A DNA stretch of 64,000 nucleotides from Platerodrilus igneus. Taxonomy: Eukaryota > Arthropoda > Insecta > Coleoptera > Lycidae. Positions within the stretch are counted from its first letter, which is position 1. Each line of letters opens with the position of its first letter. The translations under genes were made by a program, and so were the position numbers. The notes under the pieces are model-generated. The model made no database searches and was not told where the DNA came from. It was given only the letters and a program-made list of their open reading frames with translations. The stretch is from the NCBI GenBank assembly GCA_036346225.1, contig JARFIW010000139.1, positions 2,356,001 through 2,420,000 on the forward strand. Direction: 5' to 3'. This document shows positions 44,880 through 58,300 of this stretch, piece after piece.

Positions 44880-45486
44880 GAGGTACTATAACTGCATATT
44901 TGGTGGCGCTCTCCCTATAGTAGGGAACGAAGAATACTACTATAATAAGCCTGCTAATCGTAAAAGGCGATTAAAAGACGCAGCAAGAGGCAGCAGCCTT
45001 GCTGGCTAAAAGATATTGGAGAGTCGGTTGGTCTCGGGTGATTCTCAATAATGTACAAGGTTGTTGGGGGTTGGCCGTGACAGATACGGCTTTTTGCTAG
45101 TCTTTAAAAACTCCGCTGTGGAGAGATATGGGAACTTACCACAAAATTTCACAGGTATGCGTGGCGTAAAACACGAAATATGAATGATGGAGAGCTCACA
45201 AGTAAAATTCTTGTCCGGAGGTAAAATACCCCCTCATTCGGATCTCCGGGAGGTGGTACTTGGGGCTCGTCATCATAATAATTTAAAACAACGGTTCGAT
45301 TAGTGATAGAGACTTGGAATGTAAGGTCATTACTTAGAGTAGATAAGTTAATGAATTTATTATTATTAGAAATGTAGGTTGTGCAGGGTATGTAGAACTT
45401 TTTAGATTAGCACAGAATAAAAAAGAAGTTGGAGCTGCGTCAAACCGACCTTAAGTAAGGTCGAAAACAAAATGATGATGATTGGT
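44880..45486 (+). mobile_element. Internally deleted RTE-like non-LTR element
   Basis: The 5' part carries GCCTGCTAATCGTAAAAGGCG and CCTCATTCGGATCTCCGGGAGG, a leader seen in RTE-like elements, then the endonuclease start IETWNVRSLLRVDKL (45307-45375). This joins directly to a C-terminal piece GCAGYVELFRLAQNKKEVGA and the 3' tail ending AATGATGATGATTGG. Almost the entire endonuclease and RT are missing between. A short element keeping both ends could be mobilised by a complete relative. Confidence 0.65.
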
Positions 45487-48400
45487 GACGCTAAAAAGAA
45501 TGCAATTATCGGTTGCAGTTTCAGTTTATAGTCAAAGAAGAACACGTGCTGTACCTATAATTTCTGCTCATCTATATTTAACTCCATCTTTAAAACCTCC
45601 TTCCGACATTTATTTCAATCTAGACAATAAAAAACTTAGAAGTGCTACCACTTTAAACCTAAGAATAAAAACAACATAGTTTAATACGTCTATTAATAAT
45701 TTTTGATGATGTTGGCGATACAAATAAGTAAAACAAAGTTTAACAAGAAATATTATGTTTTTAATAAAATGTATACAGTTGTAGTTACTATTTCAGCTTC
45801 AGCTTCTTCTAATTCGCTTCAAAAAGAACTGATGACATCCAAGCGTGATTGAATTTCAATTAAATGAGTATTTTTTATCTAATTTAATGCATCAATATAA
45901 TTTTTGAAAGGAGTTAATTTTGTCTTGATTAGACTGTGTCGAACTGTTGGCGTAGCTATGTTTAAAGACATATGCAATGAGTCTTATAATAACAGAGATG
46001 TATTAAATGACTAATGGTTAAGCTTTGTGAATTGTTGGACGGCAAATCCAATTAATAAGTGGAATTCATAATTTGTATAATTAATTTTAAGTATCAACTT
46101 CCAATAAAACAGAAATGATGATTGACTGGCATTTTGTGTATTGAACAAGCAAATAATTATAAATTTGTAGTTAGTAGTTGCTCAGAAAGAAGTAAACTAC
46201 ATTTAAATTATGTCAAAATAATAACTATTGCAACATACTTTTTGGCGAGTCGGATATACCAGCTCAACAATTTTGACATTGGGCGTTAGTGAAACAATTT
46301 TGTTGTTGTTTCCAATAGACTCACGAACTTCACGATATTCATGGCTTACCCTGGGAATTACCCCAAGGGTGAACAATGAGAATGGGCGTGGTTGCAAAGT
46401 AAACTCAACTATACACAGGAATGAAAAAGGAGGAGGGGAATTGAGCGCCGCTACATCTATATGGGCAACAAAAAAAAAACAAAAGTATCCTATGAGAAGA
46501 TGCAGAAACTCACAAGCTATGGGGATTATCAAAATATCCAAGTTATACAATACAACAACTCTGGAAATTTTTCAAATGTATCTACTTCACTTCCTGCTGC
46601 GATGATTCTGAAAAAAAATGTCACACAATAAATTTTTAGTCAAAAGACACACTTTGCGTCTTACAACAAAAAAATTCAGCAATACTCATAAATTAATCAC
46701 CTTGAAAGTATAATAATAAAAGTGTTATACCTAAAAATATATATTAGAAAGAAGTCGTTTACTTCACTTCTATAACATTACTCTGCTTGAGTATCCCTCA
46801 AGTTTCATTACACAAAATTTATTTATTTATTTCATTAAATTTAGATACTCATAAATAAAACACTTAGTGTTTTGAAACAAAAATATAATGTAAAGTAACA
46901 CTTTTTTTCTTTTTCTTTTATATTTTTTTATATATGTAAACAAATTCACCAGATTGATTTTCCAGAGTAAAATTAAATTTTTTATGTAATAAAAATTCAT
47001 AAATTTTCTCTTTTGATAATGAAATTTTGACACTTGATAACATTTTCACAAACAAAATTTTAATAACCCCAATTGACAGATCTGCTAGATGGGTTCACAA
47101 CAAGTTTAAAAAAAAGCTCACACGTAACTTTGTTACAAAAAAGTATTCAAAAAGTATATAGATTAAATAAATTAGAATTGTTCAGGTTGATATGGCATAG
47201 GAATAACTCAGTTAATCTACTAATTATCAAGCTTACAATAAATAGACATATTTAGACCTTACAAACTTACTATAAGCCTGCATGCTTACTCCACGTGTTC
47301 CACAAAATATTTTAATTGGATTCGAAAAAATCAAGATTTCCCTTTCTCTTATAGAATTTTAAATTTCGACACTTAAAAAAAATATCCGACACAATCTTTT
47401 TTCAGAACATTATAATTTTTACAATTGTTTATATGAAATTCTAAATGCAAAATTTATACTATCCTTGAATTTAATATCTTGTTACATGCCAACTGGCGTG
47501 TATCACGTTAGATTTAATTTGTAAATAAATTCCCGCGTATTTTTAAAATAAATACGTCAATTTCTGTCGTCCCTGACAGCCGCATCTGCGCAAAAGAATG
47601 CGGAGTGTGCGAGTGGTGTTATAAGACGCCATTAAGTTACGAGCCCTCGACGACGCAACAACTATCTTCGTGTGGTGTTTCTTTTTAGGTGTAGGTTCCT
47701 TCTACCTTTTATCTTTTGTTGTACCTGGTACCTTAATTCCTGTCGTTTCCCTCCGAGTGCAGAAGCTGCAGGAAAGACGGATGGTAATTTGATTCAACAT
47801 GGGTAACTGAACCTAACCTGCAATTCACCGTTGTGCCCTGAGATTAAGTTTGGAGATGACACCACGCAAGTAATTTGTTTTGATTTAAATAGTGGTTGCA
47901 AATTGACTTATAAAGCGGTTGCATCACCTTTAAAACGTGGTCGGTATCAGTTACAATATGGCGGGAATTATGCCACGTAATTATGCATTAAATTATGACA
48001 ATGACGTGTAGTTATCGCGAGTATAACAATTGCGCAGTATAACATTTGTCGGAAAGTATAACAATTTTTAGTAATTGTACGAACATTTTCAAAAGTTTAT
48101 AAACGTGATAATAAAGCTTCAACAGTAACCAACATAGAAAAATGTAAACACTCACCGGAAATCGGCTTCCGCACGTATGAGGGTTCTAAATACCTTACGT
48201 TATTATACGTAAAAACTCTACTTTCAGAAAAATATTACCAAATCAAAAGCACCGTATTTCATCCTGGCAGCAAAATCTCGTTTATGTGAGTTCCAAAGTA
48301 AGTGGCTGACATCATGACGTCATAGTCCTCAATTAAGCAAACACCATGCGAGTGATCTCAAATACTTCCTGTTATAAAAATTTCTTCATAATAAAAAAAT

Positions 48401-49355
48401 GCACTAAAAATTAAAGTTTTTTTTAGCATAAGAATTACCTAAAATATTATTATCTCACCGTTAATGGATATCGAGGTTAGATAACCACGTTGTTACGTTC
48501 ATTTAACATTTAGGCCGCTTAACCAAAGCCCGGGGAACCTTTAACATCCCGGCCCCTTCTAAAACGACCGTCAATTTTACGTTGACCTAAATAGCGATCC
48601 CTCCTTCACTTGCCCTGTTATCGTTGCACTCAAGAAAATGGCTGAGTTATCCTCGCTCCTATCAATATATGGTACAGGTGAGCTGTCTGAAGCGTCACCT
48701 CGTGACACTTTCCACAAGCGCTATATTAACTTAATAATTCTTAAAAACGGATACAGACCGCCTACGGAATAGGCAACACAAGTAACTTGTTTATAACGTA
48801 TTTGTTAGGATTGAATATATTCTTAAGATAAATTCAAAGCGGATTAAATGGTAATAACGTTTATTTCTATTACAAAATTGTTCCTTCTAATATTATAATG
48901 CAAACCAATGAAATCAGATGCCACAGAACTGTAACAAATAGAAGCGACTTCGAAAGTTAATACCTAAAAATTTATATTTGTTACACTATAAATGCTTCAA
49001 ATTTTGAGTGTCACTAAAATAACACTCTACATCAATTAGTATAATAACTTGTAGCATTTCTAAAACTAAATGAACCTAGTTGATGTACAAGAGTTAGAAA
49101 GTATTTCGAACCTGTTATACAAGCGAGAGAAATAGAAATATAATCTAAAGTTTAAAAATATAATCAACCCTTGATGTGGATATGGCAGGCGAGAAATGGT
49201 AAGGAAGAATTCGTCGACTTTCTACTTTTCAACCATAAACATCCTAAAAAAATTAGGCGTAACTTGAATTGTTACAGTAATTTGTATGAATTGAAAACTT
49301 TTAATACCTGTGGTTAAATATTCGTACTAGAAAGAGCATGCTGGTTAAATATCCG
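45487..49355. other. No supported gene
   Basis: Mostly AT-rich. Overlapping frames of 115-125 codons on both strands at 46203-46605 have no recognised domain, and I cannot tell whether either is coding. At 48638-48775 a 45-codon frame beginning MAELSSLLSIYGTGELSEAS contains an AG|GTGAGC donor-like site and could be a first exon; support is weak. Confidence 0.35.
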
Positions 49356-49379
49356 GCTCGAAGCCCATGTTGGGAGCTC

Positions 49380-51617
49380 TACACCTTTGTACAGTGGCAA
49401 TTGAAAATTTATTTTGTTACTCTTTTATAACTGCTTAAAGGACCAGTCATTGAGAACGACGAATTGTGCGGTTGAATGCGAATTGCTCGTATTTCTGACT
49501 TTAATTCGTGGTCTTATAATAATTCACAAAACTGAACATTATACACATTGATATTTATTGACTTTATTCACTAAGAGCTGTAACGTGTCATTTATTCCAC
49601 GGTACAATCTACCGCTGTATATATTGAATCCGACAATAGTTATTGAATGCAGCCATCATTATTTAACTAGTGATAAGGAACACACTTGTTTTACGCTAAG
49701 TAAAGCGTAAGTATCTTGTTTCGCACTTGTAACATAACTTAATTATTGTTGTGTACAGGGTTTCTTTCTTTCTTCATTTCTTTCCTGCTTCTCTTGTTTT
49801 TTTGGAGCCTTGCTGTTACTCACCTACAAAGCAGAGGGGCCATCTTGTTATCAGAACTGTCGTCGTGCCGTCACTTTGCTACTAAGGACTGGCACCGAGG
49901 GAATATCCTGACTTGGATTACAAGTAACAGTGGTGGTTTACTAACCATTGAATCTGATTAACATAAGTAAATTGTTTGATTCAATTTATTATTTAATCTT
50001 GACATTTATGATATGTATTAAGAAGGGTAAATATCTATGAGCAGTTTTGTCCTAGCTGCCGTATTAAATGTTTCTGTAAATTGCAAAACGGATAGTGCAC
50101 TACTCTGTCTACAATAGTAAGGGAGGGGATTGTATATAGTTATAATTTTCTTTGAAGTCCTTTTGAACGTTCAAACGATCTTCCTTCTATTTTTGTAAAT
50201 TCTGAAAAGATTTTTGATGACCCTTACAAATACTTTGATATGAATAATAGAAAATGTTTAAAAAAATTGAAAATACAGTCTTATATTAATAAATGATTAT
50301 AAATCTCTGACATGTGTTTTCTCTGCTTGTTTCTATATGTGGATCGTCGGCACACCTGGATTGTTTCCAATTTGATTCTCGTTACGGCTTCTCCCAGTTG
50401 ACTCAGCGTAGTTTTCTCAACTCGTTGACCAGAATAATTATTTAAATCTGCTTGAAATCTCCTCTTTATAATTACTTGGAATTGGTCCGTCGTTATTTGA
50501 AACTTATTTAGAATTTTTGTTTAAGGTTCATACGGTTGTTTGAAGGATATTTAGAATTGATCCGTCGTTATTTGAAGGTTATTTAGAAGTTTTTATAAAA
50601 ATTTATTTAGAGACCTAAATTCTTAAATATCAGTATTATATTTAATTAATAATTTACCTCACGTTTTTAAAAGCCAACGAACGCTTCTATTGTAGTAATT
50701 GGCACTTTACTTTGCACTTTGATTTCACTCAATCATTTATTTTTACCAAGTTTACTTTGCGTAATAATTTATGTTTCACCGACGTAGCTCGTACCTTGGT
50801 TACAGAAATACTGGCTGTTTACAAGGTCCGCCTTATTTATAAAGACTACACCTCCTATTTGTCCCATTGGTTTTCCTCGCGTGTTCGTAGATTAAGGCGT
50901 CGCACCTTGCGCTTATCATTGCAGGACTCCGGTATTTCTACAAATTTCCTGTCTAGACTCGTGGTAAAACGCTTTATTTCTCACGTAGGCGTTCTATATT
51001 ATGTAGCATATTCTTCAGAAAATCCAAATTTCTCTTGCATTTTGTCACGTCGTCTTACTTGTGTATGCTATAGTTCAAGTTTTATCACATCACGGACCGT
51101 TTGTTATTTATTGTTTATTACTCCAAATATGTTCAATTTTATGAAAATACAATGCTTTTTGGTTATGTATTGACATTTCTATAATGACGTATTTAAATGT
51201 GTTTACTTATTTATGCCTTAATATTTTGAATGGTGTAATTATATAGCTAGGATGTCAGGTTGTTTACCTTTACCGATTGTATGTTTGTTTTGATAAAACT
51301 CCTTGCGTTGAAAACATTACTTTTGCTTGTTTCTTTTTAACTCTAGACTTATATATTTAATTTAAACCGTATTATACTACGTACACATTATTATTCTTGC
51401 TGAATATGATCTGGTTATTGCAGAATCAGATTTCCTGTTATGAATTAAATTAGTTATGATTTATATACAGTGTGCTTGCTATTCACTTTATGTAAAATTG
51501 TCAATTTATTCCTATTTAATGATGGAATTGTTTGGTTTTCTAAACGTTAATAATATTTACATGTATCTTACGACCTCCATGACTTAATCTACCCTTAAAT
51601 TACCCCTTATCACAGCA

Positions 51618-51618
<1 letters not shown>
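49380..51618. other. No supported gene; one 153-codon frame
   Basis: A plus-strand frame at 50712-51173 (MHFDFTQSFIFTKFTLRNNL...) is the longest open stretch here but shows no domain, signal or compositional bias that would single it out. TTAGAATTGxTCCGTCGTTATTTGAA is repeated twice near 50470 and 50555. The function is unknown and it may not be coding. Confidence 0.35.

Positions 51619-51660
<42 letters not shown>
51619..51660. repeat. (TA)n microsatellite
   Basis: Twenty-one TA units without interruption, directly adjoining the fold-back element. A shorter TA run lies on its other side at about 52242-52258. Confidence 0.98.
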
Positions 51661-51663
<3 letters not shown>

Positions 51664-52207
51664 AGATTGTTGTTCTTGGGATAAAGTCGCTCATAAATTA
51701 AACACAAAACATTAAATGTGTATCATTTTATTAAATCGTACGTTTCGGTGATAATTTACACCCATTAATACATGAAACTGTCATAAATAAGTAATTATAA
51801 ATAGGAATAATGTCATTAACACTTATTACTATGTATTAACTTACTTATTATGTATTCACCCATAATAAAAGTAACAGAAGGAAGCTTGTCATATTACTGA
51901 TTAAGAATTAAAATTAATTTTGAATGAAATGTCAGTTCACTTATTTGACAAAAATGTAGGATCCTACATCTTCTGTTACTTTTATTATGGGTGAATACAT
52001 AAAATAATTTTATCAAGTAATAAGTAAGTTAAACATATATTACCTGTTATATGAATTACCTATTTATATACTTTTTCATGTAGATCGATGATTAAGGTGT
52101 AAATTATCACCGAAACGTACGATTTAATACAAATGATACACATTTAATGTTTTGTGTTTAATTTATGAGCGACTTTATCCCAAGAACCAAAAAACAAAAT
52201 CTTTTCT
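51661..52207. mobile_element. Fold-back element with about 220-bp arms
   Basis: Arms 51661-51880 and 51969-52207 are inverted copies with indels: TTCTTGGGATAAAGTCGCTC, CGTACGTTTCGGTGATAATT and CACCCATAATAAAAGTAACA all recur inverted. The spacer ends in a perfect 14-bp palindrome TGTAGGATCCTACA (51955-51968). TA runs on both sides suggest insertion into TA-rich DNA or use of TA as target. No coding capacity. Confidence 0.85.
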
Positions 52208-53601
52208 AATTTAACTACGCTCAAGAATTATCAAGAACCTTTTATATATATATATATACGGATCCAATCGACGTTACTAGACCGATGATGTTTAGCAGAC
52301 GACCTAAGACCCTGCAGAAATAACATTAATTCAAATGTATATCTCACTAAATTAGAATGTTTTTTACAAGCACTCGACAAGACGCTATAGAGGGGAAATG
52401 ATTTTTTCAAAATATGGAATTTAGATAAATACCCTCCGCTAGATCCAGCAAGTTAAACCATTTTCCTGAACCCAGTTATATACAGAAATGATGTTTGAGC
52501 GATGCTCGCATGCCCGACACCGTTGCCGCGTTTGTGTACAGTATTTTATCATTGTAAAGCTTAATCTTATATTATATTTTATTACACTTGCATCGTGGGC
52601 TTGAATTAGACTTTCACCTTACCTTTCTGTTATTGTTTACATGCGTTGTTAAGTGAATGTGAAAACCAAAAAGTCTTCACGATGACTTCCAGGTACAAGA
52701 ATATAATGTTAATGTGCTTAAATACCAATGACAATCTTCTTCTACGACTAGAATGGGAGTCCACTAGTGGTTTCAGGGATGAAGATAAGGAAACAGCTTT
52801 AGTAAGTAAGAAGTGGTTAAAGCATATCTTCGTCTTTAATTAACATTGACTTTTGTAGATTGGAAGGTTAAACGTAATAATCCTGTAATTAGATGCGACA
52901 ATTTTGGTAAGTATGGTAGTTATATTTAAATGCTTTCATATAGTAAACAATAACTCTGTTTCATTAACGACACTTTTAATCTATAACATCGAACACCGCT
53001 ACATACAGTGTTTTCTATTTATCATGGTATTTGATACGAGTTTACAGTTCATTCCAGTAAAATTGTTGATTAAGCGTTTGTAGACATAAATATAAAATAC
53101 TGCCAATTTGCCGATACTAAATTTTTAACTGTACTACTTATTTTATTAAATAATATCGGTAATAATTTTAATGAGGAATTATTTTGCAGTTCAACAAAAT
53201 TCGGAATAATGCAACGGAGACTGAATATCTTACTTATGGTATCTTATCACACGATGAATCCGCTCTAAATTACAGTACCGCGTTTTACTCTTCTTTCAAG
53301 GGTTATTAAAGTTGAGCAAATTTAATAAACAATTAATCAGCGATGATTAAGAAGAACTGTTTGATTCCTAAACGTTCATGAGTATTTGTCAACTTTTAGT
53401 TTTCATCAAGAACGTTGTCGCATGATTAATGTTATTCGTACGTAAATTCATACAGCAAGGCATCAAAATTTCAAACATGGTATTTAAAATCATGCATTCT
53501 GCTTGTTAAAATTACTCATGATGTTTTTAATCTTAGGTTTGGGGTACAGTTGCTTTAAAAATATAAACAGTGGGTAATGTTCTACATGAAAATTTTCAAT
53601 C

Positions 53602-53606
53602 TAATA

Positions 53607-53657
<51 letters not shown>

Positions 53658-53670
53658 TAATAATAATAAT
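53602..53670. repeat. (AAT)n microsatellite
   Basis: About twenty-two TAA/AAT units with two interruptions. Confidence 0.97.
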
Positions 53671-53870
53671 CAGGGTTGCCACGATATAAATCAAAATTTA
53701 AATTATAATATAAATCAACTCCTTTTTTCCATTTAAATAATGATTTATATCAACATATTTTTAATATTTAAATCATAATTCAAATCAAGTTACGAAATGC
53801 TGAAAATAAATAAATCAACCTTCAGAAAATTTAAATAATGGTTCAATTTGTTTAAACACTAAAATTATTA
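53671..53870 (+). repeat. AT-rich repeat with hAT-type end CAGGGTTGCC
   Basis: Starts CAGGGTTGCCACG and continues with many ATTTAAATCA-like units. CAGGGTTGCC is a common hAT-type terminus. The opposite end was not found, so this is at best one end of a small non-autonomous element. Confidence 0.4.
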
Positions 53871-54706
53871 AACTGAACTATGTACACAACTTGAGTATTT
53901 CAGAAACCAAAACAGTTATCACACAAATATAAAAGATGTAATTGTTTTAAATCCAATAGGATATGCTCCAGCCGTTGTTTTAAAAATCTGAATTGTGCAA
54001 ACAAGTAGCTTATAATTTAAAAACAATTGTAACTTCCTTATTCTATATCTATATCATATATTATCAGACATTTATATGCCAGAAAATTAAATTTTATAAC
54101 TACTCATCAAATATTAGTATTGGTTCTTCGTTTCAATGTTTAATGTTTATTTTTAACACATACTGCTATAGGTGTTTTTAAATATAGTACAGCAAAAACA
54201 ACAATTTTTCTTCCCACTTTACCACATAGCTAGGTACAAAACAGTGAACACGAATTGAGATCCACTTGCGACGACGCAACTATTATTACACCAATTATTG
54301 CTTTCTATTCAACATTTGCATTATATGACCAATTTGCTTAACCATATGCTGTAGTCTTATATAAAATCCCCATCTGGAAGAAGATGGGTTCTGCTTCATG
54401 AAATGGATAGAATTTTGTCCAAGTTGTGGAAAACTTTAAAATTACAGTATGAAGTGCATGTCTTTTCATTAAATGTACACTTACATTTTCTGGATTCGAC
54501 ATATACATTTACTACGATGGTTATGTGCAACTGGTTGTTTTATAGTTCATTTGGTTATAAATATGTAACTTTTTGTTTTAATTAGATTAATAGTACATTA
54601 TGATATACAACTTCATAAGTGAGTCTTTAAAAGCACGTGGCAGCGTTTTAGATCATGCCCTTTAAAGGCCTTTATAATCAAGTACCATACGCAATTTTTT
54701 AATCTA

Positions 54707-55880
54707 CGAGGGTAAGGTGAAGAGTTCTCGTCCTACAATGAAAGATTGCAATTTTAGTGACAAAATGATTTTATTTTTCGACATAATCCCCCTTAACTTT
54801 AACACACTTGGTCCAGAGTTTCTCCAACATCAGTATTCCTTCCCGGAATTGAAAGTCTGGAAGGCTGTGAAAATATTCGTCTACGGCCTCCTCAACTTCT
54901 CCTTCATTGGACATGAAGCGCTTCCCAGAAACAAATTTCTTCAAGTTTGGGAACAAATAGAAGTCTGAGGGCGCCAAATCAGGAGAATAGGGAGGATGGC
55001 CGATCAAGTCGTACCCAAGTCCTTCAATTTTCCCATCGCCAACGTGCCCTTGTGTGCAGGTGCGTTGTCTTGTGAAAGATGATTTTTTCTTCTTCAAATC
55101 AGGTCTCTTCTCGCGAATTTTGGTCTTCAGCTGGTCAAGAAGGGTGGAGTAATATTGGCCTGTAATTGTTCTGCCTTTTTCAAGGTAATCTATTAACAGG
55201 ATTCTTTTCGCATCCCAAAACACGCTGGCCATCACCTTTCCGGCAGATGCGATCGACTTCGCTTTCTTTGGCGCTGAACAATCGGATTCCACCTACTGCT
55301 TTGATGGCTGTTTCGTTTTTGGCGTGTAATGGTGGACCCATGTCTCATCCATAGTGACAAATCGCCGCACAAAATCGCTCGGATTCTTAATGAACCGCGC
55401 CAAACATTGCTGCGAAACTCGTTTTCGCATTTGCTTTTGATCGGCATTCAGCAAATTCGGCACCCATCTTACGCAGAGTTTTCGCATCCCTAACTCTTTG
55501 TGTAAGATGTTTCCCACCATTTCGTCCGATATCCCTACAGCCCCAGCTATTTCCTTCACTTTCACTCGCTTATCGTCCAACACGATATCAGGCACTTTTT
55601 CGATCGTTTACGGTGTGGTTGCGGTTGAATGAATTTCCTAAGGGGTTAATCCGTCCAAAACGAAGAATTTTATGACCGCACGATATTCAAGTTTATTCAT
55701 CTTAAGGAAACACGCATAAGACGGCTGTTTGAAAAAATTCGTATAAACAAACTATTTGAGATAGCTAGTTGAAACTTATCATACGAACTAATGATATGTG
55801 CACGATGGCGGGAAGCACAAATTTTTGCTGATTGGAACGCCATCTCAGTGTCAGGCCAAGATTTTTTTACCTTACCCTCG
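54707..55880 (-). mobile_element. mariner transposon (1174 bp), internally damaged
   Basis: Bounded by TA on both sides (54705-54706 and 55881-55882). The inverted ends match over CGAGGGTAAGGT and more loosely to about 28 bp, the usual mariner size. The single transposase gene lies on the minus strand and is defective. Confidence 0.95.
54771..55705 (-). pseudogene. mariner transposase
   Basis: Cut-and-paste transposase of the Tc1/mariner superfamily. The N-terminus (MNKLEYRAVIKFFVLDGLTP, from about 55697) is followed by a stop and a deletion of most of the first helix-turn-helix, resuming at IVLDDKRVKVKEIAGAVGIS (second HTH) and ARFIKNPSDFVRRFVTMDETW, where the Asp in MDETW is catalytic residue 1. 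An in-frame TAG at about 55293 replaces what is usually Trp. The block QDNAPAH with catalytic Asp 2 (about 55065) is out of frame with its surroundings. The third Asp region HPPYSPDLAPSDFYLFP is back in frame near 54980. It cannot make an active enzyme. Confidence 0.93.
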
Positions 55881-55882
55881 TA

Positions 55883-58300
55883 CCTGCAGTGCAATTTGAA
55901 AATAAATGTTCAATTTGGAACTCAATTACACATTATTTATTTGAAATGATCAATAGTTCATTCACTTTAAAATATTTACGATTGACATGTGTCTATAATT
56001 TGACCAATAAATGAAAAGCTTTTTATGTTGTTGCTTAGCGATCTTTAAAACATCAGTGCAATAAAGATCGCTTTTGAATTCTATATTAGTCATTTACATA
56101 TTATAATTGAAAACTACTACATTATTGTTCAAAAATGACGGTTATGGCGTTACACGAAGCAGTAATCATTTGAGGACACTAATATAAATTTTCGTTCGTG
56201 TTATATTGCTATGTTAGTGCTGTGACGGTACAGCAAATTGTAAATTTGAAATTACTGACTTACCTTCCTTTCTAACTTTTCTTTGTCTGGCTAGCTCAAC
56301 GGAAGTAACGGAATTTACAAAATGAAATCAAATACAACAATCTGAAAAGGCATCTATACATTCAAAAACAATTTGCTTTCTAACAAACGAATATAGAAAG
56401 TTTACAGCATAACTCTTCAAACAAAATTATTCCTAACAAATACCTATTTACTTAATTATTAAAATGTTCTTCAGCTCGTCTTGGTTAAAATTTACTGAAA
56501 GCAAATCTCTTTTTTTGTGGATAATTTACCGGTCTCTTACTCCCACGCTTGTGTATGGCCAAAAAGCTTTAATAGACAGTCTCTTTAAAGGTTAAAATGT
56601 TTCGAATTCTGATCCAAAACTTTCTGGTAAACATCTTTACAAAAAATTATATGATTAAGTCTTATTCTACCTTAAATTCAAATGATAAAATACTCAAATA
56701 GCAATCACAAACAAAGAAATCTAAAATTAATACTTACGAAATCCAATAGTACTTATCCAATTTGTAATTAACGTTATTAAATACCTTCTGCTTTCATTCT
56801 TAAATTGATGTCAAAAACTAGCTTGCAAGATTTTCCATATTATTTGAAATCTCCATTTACGATATCAGTTACCAAAAGTGCATCTTCTTTTTTAATTAAC
56901 TTTAGAATACCTTTTGTATCAGAAAATGTTGAATTTTTATTATATTTTGCAAATCAAATTACTGCATCTAATTATGTTTAAAGTCTTACATGACGAATCG
57001 CAAACTAATGAAATTTTTATCCTGGATCTCGTAAATTGAAACTGCTACATATTGTTTGTTGACGCGAATTAATGAATAAATCACTAATAAAGTTCCAGCT
57101 ATTATATTAAAATTATCAAAGTACGTCATGATTCTAGATTTTACGCGATTTTATTCGAATCTTTGTCCCCTACGTGAAGTAATATTTCCTGGAACTCCGC
57201 CGGTTTATTGACCTAATTTGCGTCAAACTGTGATTTGTATATGTTGTAAAAGGTGATGTTAATCTTTGTCCAACGTAGGAGTTGATGATGGCGTTGCAAT
57301 AAAATCGATTTTATGCCTTTTAATGATAACGCGAGTTTCTTAAGTAGGGTGTTTATTAATTTAACTATTAATGATTTTTCAGTACATATGATGCATTTTT
57401 TCTATTTCTTCCCAAGCTTTTAGAACATGCTTTTAAAAATGTTATACGAAAGTCAATTTAGCTAATTAAATAAAGCTTTAATTGCTGTATTTATTCTTTT
57501 AATGCAAAAGGTTTACATCTTAATATTTGCAAATAAAATGTGTTCTAATGCATATTTTACGCACATATTTCATAAGAGTTTGTTTGTAAAAATGCATTAG
57601 GATATATATTATTTTTACGCGGATATTTTACACACGGGGTAATTATTTATTACATAAGTAACCAAAGTGTTTAATTGCTTTCTTTGTCCAGATTGATTTG
57701 TTTACTAATATACTTAGTATTTTAACGAATAAGAAACAATAAATTCATATTATTCTAACATGGATTAAATAGATTTTTGTATTTACAATGTGCTTTAAAA
57801 TGATTGCTACACACACGGAATTGTATTTCGCTTTGCATTTTAATGGCTTTGAATTTACAATACGCTTGTAATTTTATACAGTGTGGAACAATAAATATTC
57901 AAAAAAAAATTTTTCTTTCCGATTTCTTTCTAATTGCGTGGGGTTTTATTTATGGAAGTTGGGTATCAATGACCTCTCGTAATCTCCTTATCACGTTATA
58001 ATATAGAAATTTTCCTACAGCTACTTACTAAAGTAGAACTATTTTTATTTACTAACTTTATTATAAATTTAATACAGCGAAAAATCTTGGAATCTGTCAG
58101 ATTTGACAATTATTAAATTGAGATGCTTATTTACTGGTTGCTATAGACGATGCGAGTTTTTAGTTTAATCGCTCGCTTCAATTAACGTGGACGTTCTTTG
58201 TCGGGGTCAAGCAAAAGCCTTGTTTAATTAGTGATTGTAGAAAATTGATACGATTGTGCAGGTATATTAAAAATATATTTACAGAATTTTATTGTTCTAG
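55883..58300. other. No supported gene
   Basis: AT-rich sequence without frames longer than about 65 codons, without recognisable domains and without obvious inverted repeats. Confidence 0.5.

Noticed and set aside
46203..46605. Overlapping 115- and 125-codon frames on both strands
   Set aside because: Open on both strands with no domain in either; likely a chance feature of composition.
49356..49379. Second tRNA-Lys-like primer site (GCTCGAAGCCCATGTTGGGAGCT)
   Set aside because: Resembles the site at 2882-2899 but the conserved TGGCGCC end is altered and no LTR or coding remnant lies beside it.
50712..51173. 153-codon plus-strand frame
   Set aside because: Longest frame in its region, but no homologous pattern, no start context or splice signals, and codon use like the surroundings.
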